From the NCBI RefSeq assembly GCF_014647675.1, contig NZ_BMPQ01000049.1, positions 1-48,679 on the forward strand: 48,679 nt of DNA, written 5' to 3'. Below, piece after piece: positions 1 to 9,248 of the stretch. The number at the start of each line of letters is the position of its first letter. Positions within the stretch are counted from its first letter, which is position 1. Both the position numbers and the translations under genes were made by a program. Source of the stretch: Streptomyces flaveus. GTDB taxonomy: Bacteria > Actinomycetota > Actinomycetes > Streptomycetales > Streptomycetaceae. The notes under the pieces are model-generated. The model saw only the letters and a program-made list of their open reading frames with translations, ran no database searches and had not been told where the DNA came from.

Positions 1-515
1 GAGAGTGCGGTAGAGCTCGACGGCTTCGGTGATGGAAGTGAGCGCCGCCTCACGATCCCCAGCGCCGCTCTGCTGGTTGGAGAGGTTGTTGAGGGCTCCG
101 GCGAGGTTGGGGAGGAAGGCGGCGCGGTTCGCCTGGGCGAGAGTGCGGTAGAGCTCGACGGCTTCGGTGATGGAAGTGAGCGCCGCCTCGCGGTCCCCAG
201 CGCCGCTCTGCCGAACCGAGAGATTGTTGAGGGCTCCGGCGAGGTCGGGGAGGAAGGCGGCGCGGTTCGCCTGGGCGAGAGTGCGGTAGAGCTCGACGGC
301 TTCGGTGATGGAGACGAGTGCCGCCTCACGGTCCCCGGCGTCGCTCTGCCGGTTGGAGAGGTTGTTGAGGGAGGAAGCGAGGTCGGGGAGGAAGGCGGCG
401 CGGTTCGCCTGGGCGAGAGTGCGGTAGAGCTCGACGGCTTCGGTGATGGAGACGAGTGCCGCCTCACGGTCGCCTACCTCGCTCTGCCGAACCGAGAGGT
501 TGTTGAGCCACAAGG
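1..515 (-). repeat. 138-bp tandem repeats encoding TPR units
   Basis: The same sequence (gagagtgcggtagagctcga on the plus strand) restarts at 1, 139, 277 and 415, a strict 138-bp period equal to 46 codons. Units differ at only a few bases, far less than in ancient TPR arrays, which suggests recent unit duplication or gene conversion. The last unit degrades toward 515 and the array continues out of the window on the left. Confidence 0.9.
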
Positions 516-2664
516 CGCGAGCTGCTCGTGCTTCCTCGGACATACCGACGGCGTCGTCGGGTTCGGAGCGCCTGGCGGCGATCAGTGCGAGGCCGCGCAG
601 GGTGCTGTGTCCGGTCGGTACCGTCGCAGCCAGTTCGGCCAGTGGCAGTGGTGTTTCCTCGGCTTCGGCGAACCGTTCCAATGCCTTGACGAAGACGCCA
701 CCCTGCGTCGCGGCCACCGAGAGCGCCGACTGCCATAGACCGGGGGCCGCGTCCAAGGCGGCCTGAGCGATGTCCGCCGTGGTGGATTCGTCGCTCGACC
801 AGGCGAACCGCGAGACGCCCACGCACGCGTTGAGTTGCTCTTCCTCGTTTGCTTCCTTCAAGCACTCGCGGAGTAGTGCGCGATCCGGCCCGAACACGCT
901 GGATGCCAGGTGGGTGCCGAGCGGGTCCGGCCGGACCGCCAGTGTGCCGTCTTCGGGAGCGGCGGGCAGAAGGTCCGCGAGCAGCGCGGCTATCTCATCG
1001 CGCCGCCCACTGTCATTGGTCAGTTCTTCGATCGCCTTGAGGGTGTGGTCGAGCCGATTCTCCCGTGGGGCGAGGAGGCTGAGGCAGGCTCCTGCTTCGC
1101 GGAGTATCCCTTTCGTTCGCTTCGAGGGTTTGCCGATCTGGGACTTGTACGCCCGCACCCAGTAGCCCAGTTCGTGGTCGAGGATCTTCTCGTACAGCTC
1201 CTCCTCCGACCCGGGGGTCCTCCCTGTACCGTCCGATCGGGCGGCGAGCCAGGCGAGCATGACCAGATCCAGCGTGGTCCACCTGCCGGAGTCGGGGTCA
1301 GGAGGCGGGCTGCTGCCCATGGCGATGGTTTCCGACCCGCCGAAGGAGCGCACTGCCGCCCGGTAGACGCCCGCCTGTCGGGGGTGACGGGCTTCCAGAG
1401 CGCTGTCGTGCAGAGCGTAGGGAAGGACTTCTTCCCTGAGTGCCACCGCGATCTCCTCCTCCCACCAGCCGCTGACTGTTCGCGCGGTCAACAGCAGGCA
1501 GGTGGGCGCTTCGCGCTCCCGCAGGGTGCGCAGCACATTGATGACGTCCGCGGACTTGCGGTCCTCGACGTAGTCGACGACGACCAGCAGCGGGGAGGCG
1601 ACCTCGCTCAGCCAGGCCCGGTCCTGGGGGTCGGGGTCGCGGACGAGGAATCCGGCGTACCAGCCGGTGGCGGAGAGCCGGTGGGCGAGTTCCGCCGCCA
1701 GGCGGGTCTTTCCCGCTCCGCCGACACCGTGCAGCAGGGCGATCCGAGTGCGCGGCCCCAGGGGATCGGGGGCCTGGAACCAGTCCTGGAGAAAGTCGAG
1801 TTCGTCCCGTGGATGGAAGCGGATGGCGTCGTGGCGTGCCCACAGGAACTTGAGCGGCCCGCTGTGGGTGTCGCCGTCCACCGCCACCGACTCCGGCACC
1901 GGCAGATAGGGCGGTGCAAGGACATCGGTGGTGGGCCGGTAGGGCAAGGGGTGTGGCTCACTGTGCTCGTAGCCGAGACCGACGTCGATCGTCACGCTCC
2001 AACGGTCCTCGGCGGCTTCCCGCAGGAGCGCGGCGCCGTATGCGACCGACTGAGCCCAGGACTGCTGTTCCCGCCGTCGCGGGTCGGCCGTGTCGGCACG
2101 GGAGGCGACGCCGGTGATGTCGATGGCGAGGAATGTGCCTGGAGAGTCCTCGCTCTCGGCGAGCTGGTCGATGAAGTCAGGTGGAAGGGTCTGCCAGTCG
2201 GGGTCCTGTTCGTCCCAGCGGTAGTCCCGGTGCGCGCGGTTGGACCAGTTGCCGTCAAGCCAGACAGCGACCAGCGCGTGCGCCGGATCACCCGGCTTGG
2301 CGCCGGCCAGGACGATGATCAGTGGGTGGAGCCCGGCGTCCAGGCACGCTCCGGCGAAGGTGACCGCGAGGTCCAGGCAGGTGCCATGGCGTGGCCGGCG
2401 GAGCACCTGGTCCGGCGGCCGGATGGTCTGGCGGCCGGGATCACTGGTGGTCGGCTCATCGGCGTACTGGATACGGAGGGCGGCGAAGGCCTCGTACAAG
2501 GCACGTGCGCGAGCTGCGGGAGGGCCGTCCCCGGGGGCGGGCATGCCGGTGCCGAGGAGGTCGGCCGGTGCCCCGCTCGCACGCTCGCCCGGACGTCCGC
2601 GCTGGACGTACTCGATCAAGGCCCTGGGATCGCTGGTAGCCCACCGGCGCCATGCCGTACTCAC
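1..2664 (-). CDS. Transglutaminase-like/STAND ATPase/TPR protein (C-terminus beyond window)
   Basis: Only the first 888 codons are present, and the frame is still open at the window edge. Start is GTG, inside the GTGA overlap with the lipase stop, so the two genes are translationally coupled. Residues 1-250 resemble transglutaminase-like domains: GTCLDLAV with Cys96, then PAHALVAVWLDG with His129 and Asp137, ending in a D-V-x-(n)-PLP-like segment. A P-loop follows (GVGGAGKT, Lys319), then a Walker B LLVVVDY (Asp364) and a sensor-like CLLLTAR near 389-395. From about residue 720 the chain becomes 46-residue TPR units (AVELYRTLAQANRAAFLP). The order enzyme-like domain, STAND switch, TPR sensor is typical of bacterial NLR-like signalling or antiphage proteins. 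The ligand and the activity of the N-terminal domain are unknown, and the defence role is inferred from architecture and partner only. Confidence 0.85.
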   Translation of the reverse strand, partial: MSTAWRRWATSDPRALIEYVQRGRPGERASGAPADLLGTGMPAPGDGPPAARARALYEAFAALRIQYADEPTTSDPGRQTIRPPDQVLRRPRHGTCLDLAVTFAGACLDAGLHPLIIVLAGAKPGDPAHALVAVWLDGNWSNRAHRDYRWDEQDPDWQTLPPDFIDQLAESEDSPGTFLAIDITGVASRADTADPRRREQQSWAQSVAYGAALLREAAEDRWSVTIDVGLGYEHSEPHPLPYRPTTDVLAPPYLPVPESVAVDGDTHSGPLKFLWARHDAIRFHPRDELDFLQDWFQAPDPLGPRTRIALLHGVGGAGKTRLAAELAHRLSATGWYAGFLVRDPDPQDRAWLSEVASPLLVVVDYVEDRKSADVINVLRTLREREAPTCLLLTARTVSGWWEEEIAVALREEVLPYALHDSALEARHPRQAGVYRAAVRSFGGSETIAMGSSPPPDPDSGRWTTLDLVMLAWLAARSDGTGRTPGSEEELYEKILDHELGYWVRAYKSQIGKPSKRTKGILREAGACLSLLAPRENRLDHTLKAIEELTNDSGRRDEIAALLADLLPAAPEDGTLAVRPDPLGTHLASSVFGPDRALLRECLKEANEEEQLNACVGVSRFAWSSDESTTADIAQAALDAAPGLWQSALSVAATQGGVFVKALERFAEAEETPLPLAELAATVPTGHSTLRGLALIAARRSEPDDAVGMSEEARAARALWLNNLSVRQSEVGDREAALVSITEAVELYRTLAQANRAAFLPDLASSLNNLSNRQSDAGDREAALVSITEAVELYRTLAQANRAAFLPDLAGALNNLSVRQSGAGDREAALTSITEAVELYRTLAQANRAAFLPNLAGALNNLSNQQSGAGDREAALTSITEAVELYRTL

Positions 2665-4097
2665 GAGCCCGCTCCCTCGTACCCCGCCTCGACCACGCCC
2701 AGTACATCCTCGGCCCGAAGGCGATCCACCGTCGGCACACCGGTGGCCGCGACCTCCACCGAGTACGCCCCGGCGCCCGGTGGCAAGAGTTGCGCCTGCC
2801 ACTGGTTGTCACCGGACCTGGCGCATGGCAGCCATGGCGCGCCGGCCTTCTCCTGGCCGTCGCGAGCACGGACCCGTATCCGTACTTGCGTCCGCTCGTC
2901 GGCCTGCGCGCCGTGAAGAACGACACCGACCGCAACCGGGTCACCGGACAGGGCGGTGTCGTCCAGGTCGAGTCCGAGCCAGGGGCGGTCGGGCTTGTCC
3001 CCTCGTACGGACTCGAGCGATTCACCGGCGTACTCGGCCAGGATGTCGACCACCACCGACGAGGAAGCGAGCACCATATGACGCTCCGCCACCGCCCTGC
3101 GGGCGCGCATGTCCTGCTGCTCGATGGGGATGGCCGAGATCGCGGGGACCGTACCGTCGCCGAGCCAGTCGGGGTTGGGCAGCCAGCCCGGTGCGCCCTT
3201 CGTCACCGACAGACCGGAAGGCGAGAGCAGGGCCTGCTGAAGGGTGGCGTGGCCCCGGCCGAACACGGCTGTCAGCTCAGGGCAGTTGGGGCTGCCGGAC
3301 AGCTCGGTCCAGGCCGCCTCGATATCCTGGTGAACGCCGAAGGCGGCCTTCGCCCGCGAGACGAACGACGCGTCGACAGTGGCCCCTTCCCCCAACTCGT
3401 AGGGCCTGAGCCGTTCCGCGCTGCCCAACTGTGCCACCGCCGGGTAACGCGGCAGGAGTTCGTAGGCCGACGGCCACTGACGCAGCACTTCGGTGAGTCC
3501 GGCCAACCGTTTGGGGCCCACCTTCAGCCCGTTCGCCAGGACACTCAGCGCCTTGGGAGCGCCACGGTGCGGGGTACCGAGGGTGATCAGCGCCGCGCAG
3601 TCGACCGCGCCGCCCAGGGGGCCCAGCCAGTAGCGGGCGACCAGGCCGCCCATGGAGTGCGCGACCACGATCACGCGCCGTCGGCGTGCCCCGGAGTGTT
3701 CACCGCCCAGACGGGCAGCGACATCGGAGGCGAGGCGCTCGGCCGCATGCCGGATGCTGTGCCGGAAGTCGTACGGGAAGAGGACCAGGTCAGCACGATT
3801 GTTTGGCTCACGCCCAGGCAGGGAGACATCCACCTGCACGTCATCGAAGTGGTTGCGGATCTTGCGTACCAGGCCGTCATAGCCCGGGACGACGAAGGGG
3901 CCGATCAAGGTGATGTCCGGCATCAGACCGACCGGGACCAGGTCCGGGTGCGTATCCAGGCCCAGCCGGTGCGGCCGGGTGGCGGCGGCGACAAACCGCC
4001 GTCGGTGCCCATCCCAGCGGGCAGCCCCCTCCGTCGTCTGCAGGACACTTCCGCCGATTCCGGGCACTACGACGACAAGATGCTTGAGTGAAGCCAC
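2661..4097 (-). CDS. LCAT-like alpha/beta-hydrolase (lipase/acyltransferase family)
   Basis: A 478-residue protein. The chosen start is GTG at 4097, behind GGGGGAA and directly at the first strand LKHLVVVVPGIGG; an upstream in-frame ATG would add a low-complexity tail. An oxyanion-like PGIGGS lies at 12-17, the nucleophile elbow AHSMGG places Ser148, and GDGTVP (Asp314) and ERHMVL (His340) complete the triad. TLGTPHRGAPKAL is typical of lecithin:cholesterol acyltransferase-like lipases. Residues about 370-478 form a separate beta-rich, immunoglobulin-like tail ending DRLRAEDVLGVVEAGYEGAG. There is no signal peptide, so it is probably cytoplasmic. Its stop overlaps the start of the STAND protein by 4 bases, so it is probably the effector partner of that sensor, acting on membrane lipid or an acyl ester (inference). 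A housekeeping esterase remains possible. Confidence 0.85.
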   Translation of the reverse strand: MASLKHLVVVVPGIGGSVLQTTEGAARWDGHRRRFVAAATRPHRLGLDTHPDLVPVGLMPDITLIGPFVVPGYDGLVRKIRNHFDDVQVDVSLPGREPNNRADLVLFPYDFRHSIRHAAERLASDVAARLGGEHSGARRRRVIVVAHSMGGLVARYWLGPLGGAVDCAALITLGTPHRGAPKALSVLANGLKVGPKRLAGLTEVLRQWPSAYELLPRYPAVAQLGSAERLRPYELGEGATVDASFVSRAKAAFGVHQDIEAAWTELSGSPNCPELTAVFGRGHATLQQALLSPSGLSVTKGAPGWLPNPDWLGDGTVPAISAIPIEQQDMRARRAVAERHMVLASSSVVVDILAEYAGESLESVRGDKPDRPWLGLDLDDTALSGDPVAVGVVLHGAQADERTQVRIRVRARDGQEKAGAPWLPCARSGDNQWQAQLLPPGAGAYSVEVAATGVPTVDRLRAEDVLGVVEAGYEGAGS

Positions 4098-4926
4098 CGC
4101 TGTTCCCCCGTTCACGCTCGCCACCGGGGCGCTGGACCAGGGTGACGACCAATCAGGGGTACGAAGATAGCGCCGGATCGCACATGTTCGGCAGGGTTTC
4201 ACTGCATCGAGAATCGGGACCAATGCCATTCGGTGATTCGAGGGGGCGTTTTCCGCAGGACCGGAACTCAATGGTCAGTTGACGGGCATGTCGGACCGGA
4301 AATGGTCAGAACTGAAAACATTCTGGCGGGAGCGACAGACGTGACCTCAGGACACTCGTTGGCTGGGATGAGGACCGGGTGGTGTCCGGCTGCTGCACTG
4401 CAGCTCCCGTCCAACGCGGTGTCCGCCGGCCACCCGAAGGCGCCCCGAATCCGTCGCAGAGCAAAAATGGCACCGCCCGCGGGGGCCTCAGTAATTGAGC
4501 CGAAGTCAGTAATTGAGCCGAAGCACGATAGCTGTCACCAAGGCAGGCTGTTGTCGCCAGGACTTCCGGGCAGGGCACGCAGCGCCAGAACCCGTGATCT
4601 GTGACGTTCCGTAACAGTGGACCGGTCGGTAGAGCTGGTGCGGCTTCCCATGCAGTCACCTGAAACTCTTCTCGCTTCGGAATCGCCCTGGACGAGGAAC
4701 CGCTGGAGGGCATGGCCCTCCTGTCGCCCTCCCACGGTCGGCGCCCAGTTGCCGGATACCCAGCCCCACCACGCCATCACGGCTGTCGCGCGCCACCACC
4801 AGGCGTTCAGCCCCCATCTGTTTGCGCAGGATGTCGTCGGCGCTGTGGCTGCAACCGCACGGCCGGGTACGGCGTCGTGAACTGTGCTCAGGTGTCCAGC
4901 ACCGTGCGACCAGGAAAGGCGCCGCC
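4098..4926. other. Gene-free stretch upstream of lipase operon
   Basis: 829 bases between the divergent lipase and GPP34 genes. Short frames exist on both strands, but none has family motifs, a good ribosome site and codon bias together. The stretch must hold the promoters of both neighbours. The only structure seen is an 18-base tandem duplication at 4488-4523. Base composition is less GC-rich near 4140-4320 and 4460-4530 than in the genes. Confidence 0.5.
4488..4523. repeat. 18-bp perfect tandem duplication
   Basis: The unit tcagtaattgagccgaag occurs twice head to tail at 4488-4505 and 4506-4523. It lies about 400 bases upstream of the lipase start and about 400 upstream of the GPP34 start. 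It could be a doubled regulator half-site or replication slippage. Confidence 0.7.
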
Positions 4927-5730
4927 ATGTACGACCGCCCGTTCCTCACATTGCCCGAAGAGCTTCTGCTGGCCTGCGGGGACCCGGAAACCGGCCGCAT
5001 CCGACCGCCGGACTTCTTTGCCCGGGCACTGTCCGGGGCTGTGCTCGCGGAGCTCGAGCTGCGCGGCGCGATCATCATCGAGCAGTCCAAGATCGTTGAA
5101 CTGCGGCCGCTTACACGGGGAGAGCCCGTCATCGATCGTCTCTTCGAGCAGCTCAACAGCGATATTGCGCCCGGCCAACTCGGCAATGAGCAGTCGCGAC
5201 TGGTCGGCGGGCCGGACAGCTTCCGCAACCTGCGCCACGTCGTGCCCCCTCGTGGCGTCGCCGCTCGCGCCTCCGCCGGAATGCGTTTCGCATTGGCCTC
5301 CGGCCTGCCGAACTGGACACTCAGCGACTGGATCAGCTCCTGGCATCGCTTCCGCGACATCGAGGAGCGCTACCTGGAAGCAATGGAGGCCCGCGGGCTG
5401 GTGATCGCTCACCGCCGCCGAATCCTCGGGATCGTGCCCCGCACCACTTGGAACAATGCGTCGCCCGGATACGCCCGGGAGTCCACTGCCAGGATCGACG
5501 AGACAGTCCGAGCGGTCACCCACACTGAGCGGTCCCAAGCGCCGTCCCGGCGCGCGATGCACCTCGTCGCTCTGGTCGGGGCTGCCGGCCTCAGCGGACG
5601 CCTCTTCCCCGGCCACGAGTACCTGAACACCCACCGCCATATCGAGCACATCACCAGCGGCAATCCGATCGCCGCCGCCGTCCGCTCCGTCAGGGAGGCC
5701 GACGAGGAGGCGCGGCGCTCGCTCGACTGA
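4927..5730 (+). CDS. GPP34 (Golgi phosphoprotein 3-like) family protein
   Basis: A 267-residue protein. The start ATG at 4927 follows AGGAAAGG. The opening TLPEELLLACGDPETGRIR and ALSGAVLAELELRGAI are the standard GPP34/Vps74 N-terminal signature. The middle carries helices ending in RGLV, then RRRILGIVPRTTW, and the C-terminal part RAMHLVALVGAAGLSGRLFP matches the long helix of the family. Eukaryotic members bind phosphatidylinositol-4-phosphate. Actinobacterial homologues are common and mostly uncharacterised, probably lipid- or membrane-associated. It is transcribed away from the lipase/STAND operon, so a functional link is possible but unproven. No signal peptide or transmembrane helix is evident. 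Confidence 0.9.
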   Translation: MYDRPFLTLPEELLLACGDPETGRIRPPDFFARALSGAVLAELELRGAIIIEQSKIVELRPLTRGEPVIDRLFEQLNSDIAPGQLGNEQSRLVGGPDSFRNLRHVVPPRGVAARASAGMRFALASGLPNWTLSDWISSWHRFRDIEERYLEAMEARGLVIAHRRRILGIVPRTTWNNASPGYARESTARIDETVRAVTHTERSQAPSRRAMHLVALVGAAGLSGRLFPGHEYLNTHRHIEHITSGNPIAAAVRSVREADEEARRSLD

Positions 5731-5835
5731 GAGGTGTCCCACGCCAACTGGTGCCCGACAACGTGAAGACCGGCGTTGATAAACCCCCGACCTTTACGAT
5801 CCCGAAATCAACAAGGCGTATACCGAACGTGCCAC

Positions 5836-8800
5836 TCATGACGCACCGCTCGGTTGGCTCTCCTCCTCCGCCCCGGTCCCCTCGGCCGTCCGGGCCGGTG
5901 TGTCCAGCAGCAGGAGCGCCTTGCGCACCTCGTCGACGCGGGGCGAGTCGAGCGCCGTGTACAGCGCCAGCGCCGCCCGGAGGTGGTACGCGGCCCGCTC
6001 CTGGTCCCGCAGCGCCTGCCGGACCAAGGCCATGCCGAGGTGGGCGCGCGCCTGTTCCTCCCGTTCCTCGATCGCCGACGCCACGTCCATCGCTGAGGCG
6101 TGCGCGTCGAGGGCCTCGGTGTGCCGTCCGGTTCCGTGCAACGCCTCGCCCAGGCCGTTGAGGGCGCCGGCCTCGCCATAGCGCTCCCCGGTCCGGCGGA
6201 AGAGGTCCAGGGCCCGGCGCTGGTGCGCGGCCGCCTCGTCGTCCCGGCCGAGACCGTGCAGCGCGTTGCCCAGGTTGGACAGCGCGTGCCCCTCCCCGCC
6301 GGTGTTACCGAGCCGTCGGAACAGGGTCAGCGCGCGCTCGAAGTACCCGGCCGCGGCCGTGTGGTCGCCCAGCCGGGCCACGACGATGCCCAGGTTGCCG
6401 AGCGCGCTGGCCTCGCCCAGCGGGTGGCCCGTCGAGCGGTAGAGCTCCAGTGCTCGGCGGTACTTCTTGATCGACGCCTGGTAGTCCTCCAGCAACTCGT
6501 GCACGATGCCCAGGTTGTTCAGCACGTCCGCCTCGCCGTGCGCGTCGCCCTCCGCGCGAAACAGCCCGACCGCCCGCTCATGGTGCTCGGCGGCCTCCCG
6601 GTACTGCCCGCGCAGTTCGTGCAGCACGCCGACGTTGGTCAGGTGCCGGGCCTCGCCGGTCCGGTACCCGACGCGCCGGCACAGCGCGAGCGCGGTGTCG
6701 TGGTGCCGTTGCGCGCTGTCGTAGTCGCCGAGCCGCCGGTGCACCGCCCCCAGACAGACCAGCACGTCGGCCTCGCCGCGGGCGTCGCCGACCGAGCGGG
6801 CCGCCCGCAGCGCGTGGGTGTGGACGGCCAGGGCGTCGGCGTAGTGCCCGGACCGCTCGTAGTGCCGGTGGAGGGTGGTGGCGAGGCGCACGGTGTGCCC
6901 GGACGGGCCGGGCTCCTCGGTCCGCGAGCACAGCGCCACCAGGGTGGGCTGGGCGGCGGCCAGCCAGGCGCGGCACTCCTCGGCCGTCCGTAGCGGCGGC
7001 AGTCCGGTGGCCGGCAGCTCGACGGTGGGGCGCAGATGCCGTTCGGCCGGGTAGAGCAGGTCCATGGCCGCCGCGGACGCCGCCAGGCAGTGGTCCAGCA
7101 GCCGGGCCATGGCGGCGTACCGGTCCTGCGCCGGGTCGTGCCGGGCGGCCAGCTCCCCGGCGTAGGCCCGCAGCAGGTCGTGCATGCCGTGCCGGCCGGG
7201 ACCGGTCCGCTGCACCAGGTGCGCGCCGGCCAGCACGTCGAGCGCACGCCGGGCGCGGTCGGCGGACTCGCCGGCCAGGGCGGCGGCGGAGTGGACGTCG
7301 ACCTCGGGACCGGGATGCAGGCCCAGCAGCCGGAACAGCCGGGCGGGCAGCTCAGGGAGACGGTCGTAGGACCAGGAGAACACGGCGCGCACCGCGGCCC
7401 GCGGATCTCCGTCACCGTCCAGCAGGTCGAGCCGCCGTCGGCGGTCCCGCAGTTCGGCGACCAGGCCGGCCAGCGACTCGGCGGGACGCGACAGCACCAG
7501 CTCGGCCGCCACCCGCAGGGCCAGCGGCAGCCGCCCGCACTGCTCCGCCAAGGCCGCGGCCTCGGCCTGCTCGGCGTCCACGCGCGGCCCGATCAGCGCA
7601 CGCAGCAGCGCTGTCGCGTCGTCGGGGGACAGCGCGTCGAGGATCACCCGGTGCGCTCCGTGCACCGCCACCAGCGACGCCAGCGCGTCCCGGCTCGTGA
7701 TCAGCACCCGGCAGTCCGGGCCGCCCGGCAGCAGCGGTCTGACCTGGGCGGCGGAGGCCGCGTTGTCGAGGAGGACGAGCAGCCGCCGTCCGTCGACGGC
7801 CGTCCGGTAGCGCGCCGCCCGGTCGTCGAGCCGCCGCGGGATCTCCGGCCCGGGGACGCCGAGCGCGGTGAGGAACCCGGCGAGGGCCTGGGCCGCGGAC
7901 ACCGGCTCCTCCGGGTCGTAGCCCCGCAGATCGACGTAGAGCTGCCCGTCGGGAAAGGCGTCACGCATCCGGTGCGCCCAGTGGACGGCCAGCGCGGTCT
8001 TGCCGACGCCCGCGGTGCCGGAGACGGCGGAGACGATCACCGCCGCCGTCCGGCGGACGTCCTCCCCGGCGAGCAGATGCCCTGTCAGTTCGGCGAGTTG
8101 CTCGTCACGGCCGGTGAAGGGACAGACGTCCATGGGGAGTTGGGCTGGGATTGGCGCGGGGGCGACGGCAGCCGGGGCGGGCGCGGGGCGCGGTTCGGCG
8201 GACGGCTGCCCATCATCGCTCTCGCTCAGCAACTCCTCGTACGTGGCCCGGAGTTCACGCCCCGGAGGCACACCGAGTTCGTCGGCCAGCTGCTGCCGGA
8301 TCCCGGTGTAGGCGTGCACCGCCTCCGCCTTCCGCCCGGCCTCGCCCAGGGCGCGGACGAGCATCATGGCCAGAGGTTCGGACAGGGGGTGCTCGGCCGC
8401 CAGGGGGCGGAGCAGGGCGGGCACCTCCTGCGGCCTCCCCTCGTGCAGGAGGGCCCCGGCCCAGTCGAGCGCCGCCTCGATCCGCTCGCCGGTCCACACG
8501 GTCCGCATGCGCTCGGCCCACGCCCCAGCCTGCTCCGGCAGCGGCGCACCCCGCCACAGCCGCAGCGCCTCCTCCAGCACACGGGCCCGCTCGGCCTCGG
8601 CGGGGCACGCCCGGCCCCGGGCGACGAGCGCGCGGAAAAGCAGCAGGTCGACGGCGTTCTCGCCCGCTTCCAGGACGTAGCCGCCGGAGGTCCTGACGAT
8701 ACGGAGCGCCCCGCCCTCCCCGTCCCGCGGGGCGCCTTCTGATTCGGTCGACGCGGCGTCCTCCAGGAGCCGTCGCAGCCGGCTGATGTGCGCGTACAGG

Positions 8801-8982
8801 ACCGACCTGGCCCCGTCGGGCGGATCGGCGTCCCACACGCGGTCGATCAGGGTGTCCACGGGGACGGGACGCCCGGCGTCCGTCGCCAGCGCCGCGAGGA
8901 CCGCCCGCCGGCGCGGCTGCCCCACCTCGCGCAGCCGCCCCCCGACCCACAGCTCCAGGGGGCCGAGCAAGTGCAGTCTCAC
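5836..8982 (-). CDS. SARP/AfsR-family transcriptional regulator with NB-ARC and TPR domains
   Basis: A 1048-residue protein. GTG at 8982 is preferred because it directly precedes the canonical first strand RLHLLGPLELWVGGR; an upstream ATG at 9144 would add 54 unrelated residues. Residues 1-105 form an OmpR-type winged helix (GQPRRRAVLAALA, VDTLIDRVWDADPPDGARSVLYAHI), and 110-255 the BTAD domain. An alanine/proline linker leads to a P-loop (SGTAGVGKTAL, Lys328) and an NB-ARC module (LLVLLDNA, VLITSRDAL). The C-terminal part is a run of TPRs (GEADVLNNLGIVHELLEDY and relatives). The family activates secondary-metabolism or developmental genes in streptomycetes. No biosynthetic cluster is adjacent, so the target is unknown. 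The divergent DUF2690 gene shares its upstream region. Confidence 0.93.
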   Translation of the reverse strand: MRLHLLGPLELWVGGRLREVGQPRRRAVLAALATDAGRPVPVDTLIDRVWDADPPDGARSVLYAHISRLRRLLEDAASTESEGAPRDGEGGALRIVRTSGGYVLEAGENAVDLLLFRALVARGRACPAEAERARVLEEALRLWRGAPLPEQAGAWAERMRTVWTGERIEAALDWAGALLHEGRPQEVPALLRPLAAEHPLSEPLAMMLVRALGEAGRKAEAVHAYTGIRQQLADELGVPPGRELRATYEELLSESDDGQPSAEPRPAPAPAAVAPAPIPAQLPMDVCPFTGRDEQLAELTGHLLAGEDVRRTAAVIVSAVSGTAGVGKTALAVHWAHRMRDAFPDGQLYVDLRGYDPEEPVSAAQALAGFLTALGVPGPEIPRRLDDRAARYRTAVDGRRLLVLLDNAASAAQVRPLLPGGPDCRVLITSRDALASLVAVHGAHRVILDALSPDDATALLRALIGPRVDAEQAEAAALAEQCGRLPLALRVAAELVLSRPAESLAGLVAELRDRRRRLDLLDGDGDPRAAVRAVFSWSYDRLPELPARLFRLLGLHPGPEVDVHSAAALAGESADRARRALDVLAGAHLVQRTGPGRHGMHDLLRAYAGELAARHDPAQDRYAAMARLLDHCLAASAAAMDLLYPAERHLRPTVELPATGLPPLRTAEECRAWLAAAQPTLVALCSRTEEPGPSGHTVRLATTLHRHYERSGHYADALAVHTHALRAARSVGDARGEADVLVCLGAVHRRLGDYDSAQRHHDTALALCRRVGYRTGEARHLTNVGVLHELRGQYREAAEHHERAVGLFRAEGDAHGEADVLNNLGIVHELLEDYQASIKKYRRALELYRSTGHPLGEASALGNLGIVVARLGDHTAAAGYFERALTLFRRLGNTGGEGHALSNLGNALHGLGRDDEAAAHQRRALDLFRRTGERYGEAGALNGLGEALHGTGRHTEALDAHASAMDVASAIEEREEQARAHLGMALVRQALRDQERAAYHLRAALALYTALDSPRVDEVRKALLLLDTPARTAEGTGAEEESQPSGAS

Positions 8983-9248
8983 CGTTGACGCCGTGCTTCC
9001 ACTGGTACTCCGATCGATCCGCCAGCTCCGTGACCGGTCGGCACTGCGCCGGACGTCACAAGATTTTCGCAAGGTCCACCGTAGATCCTCACGGCGCAGG
9101 TCGTCAGGCGTTCCGCCGCACGAACCAGCCTCACGGGACAGCATCCTGACGGCGCGTCACATCGGCGCCGCCGGGTCCCCTGTCGTACGGGGTTCGGCAG
9201 GGGCCCGGGTCGACCTGGACGCAGAAACACCCCAAGAGGAGACAGAAC

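Noticed and set aside
910..2916. Very long plus-strand open frame opposite the STAND gene
   Set aside because: It lacks motifs and a ribosome site. The minus frame carries the P-loop, Walker B and TPR repeats and has proper codon bias; the plus frame is its GC-driven shadow.
2652..4091. Plus-strand open frame opposite the lipase
   Set aside because: Antisense shadow of a gene with a complete catalytic triad.
4535..4780. Minus-strand 81-codon frame
   Set aside because: No domain motif or ribosome site, and overlapping alternative frames look equally random.
6100..8742. Long plus-strand frames opposite the SARP gene
   Set aside because: Gly/Arg/Val-rich text with no family pattern; the minus strand encodes SARP, NB-ARC and TPR domains.
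8983..9144. Upstream ATG extension of the SARP regulator
   Set aside because: It adds 54 residues of no similarity before the normal first strand of the DNA-binding domain, and it enters the divergent promoter region.
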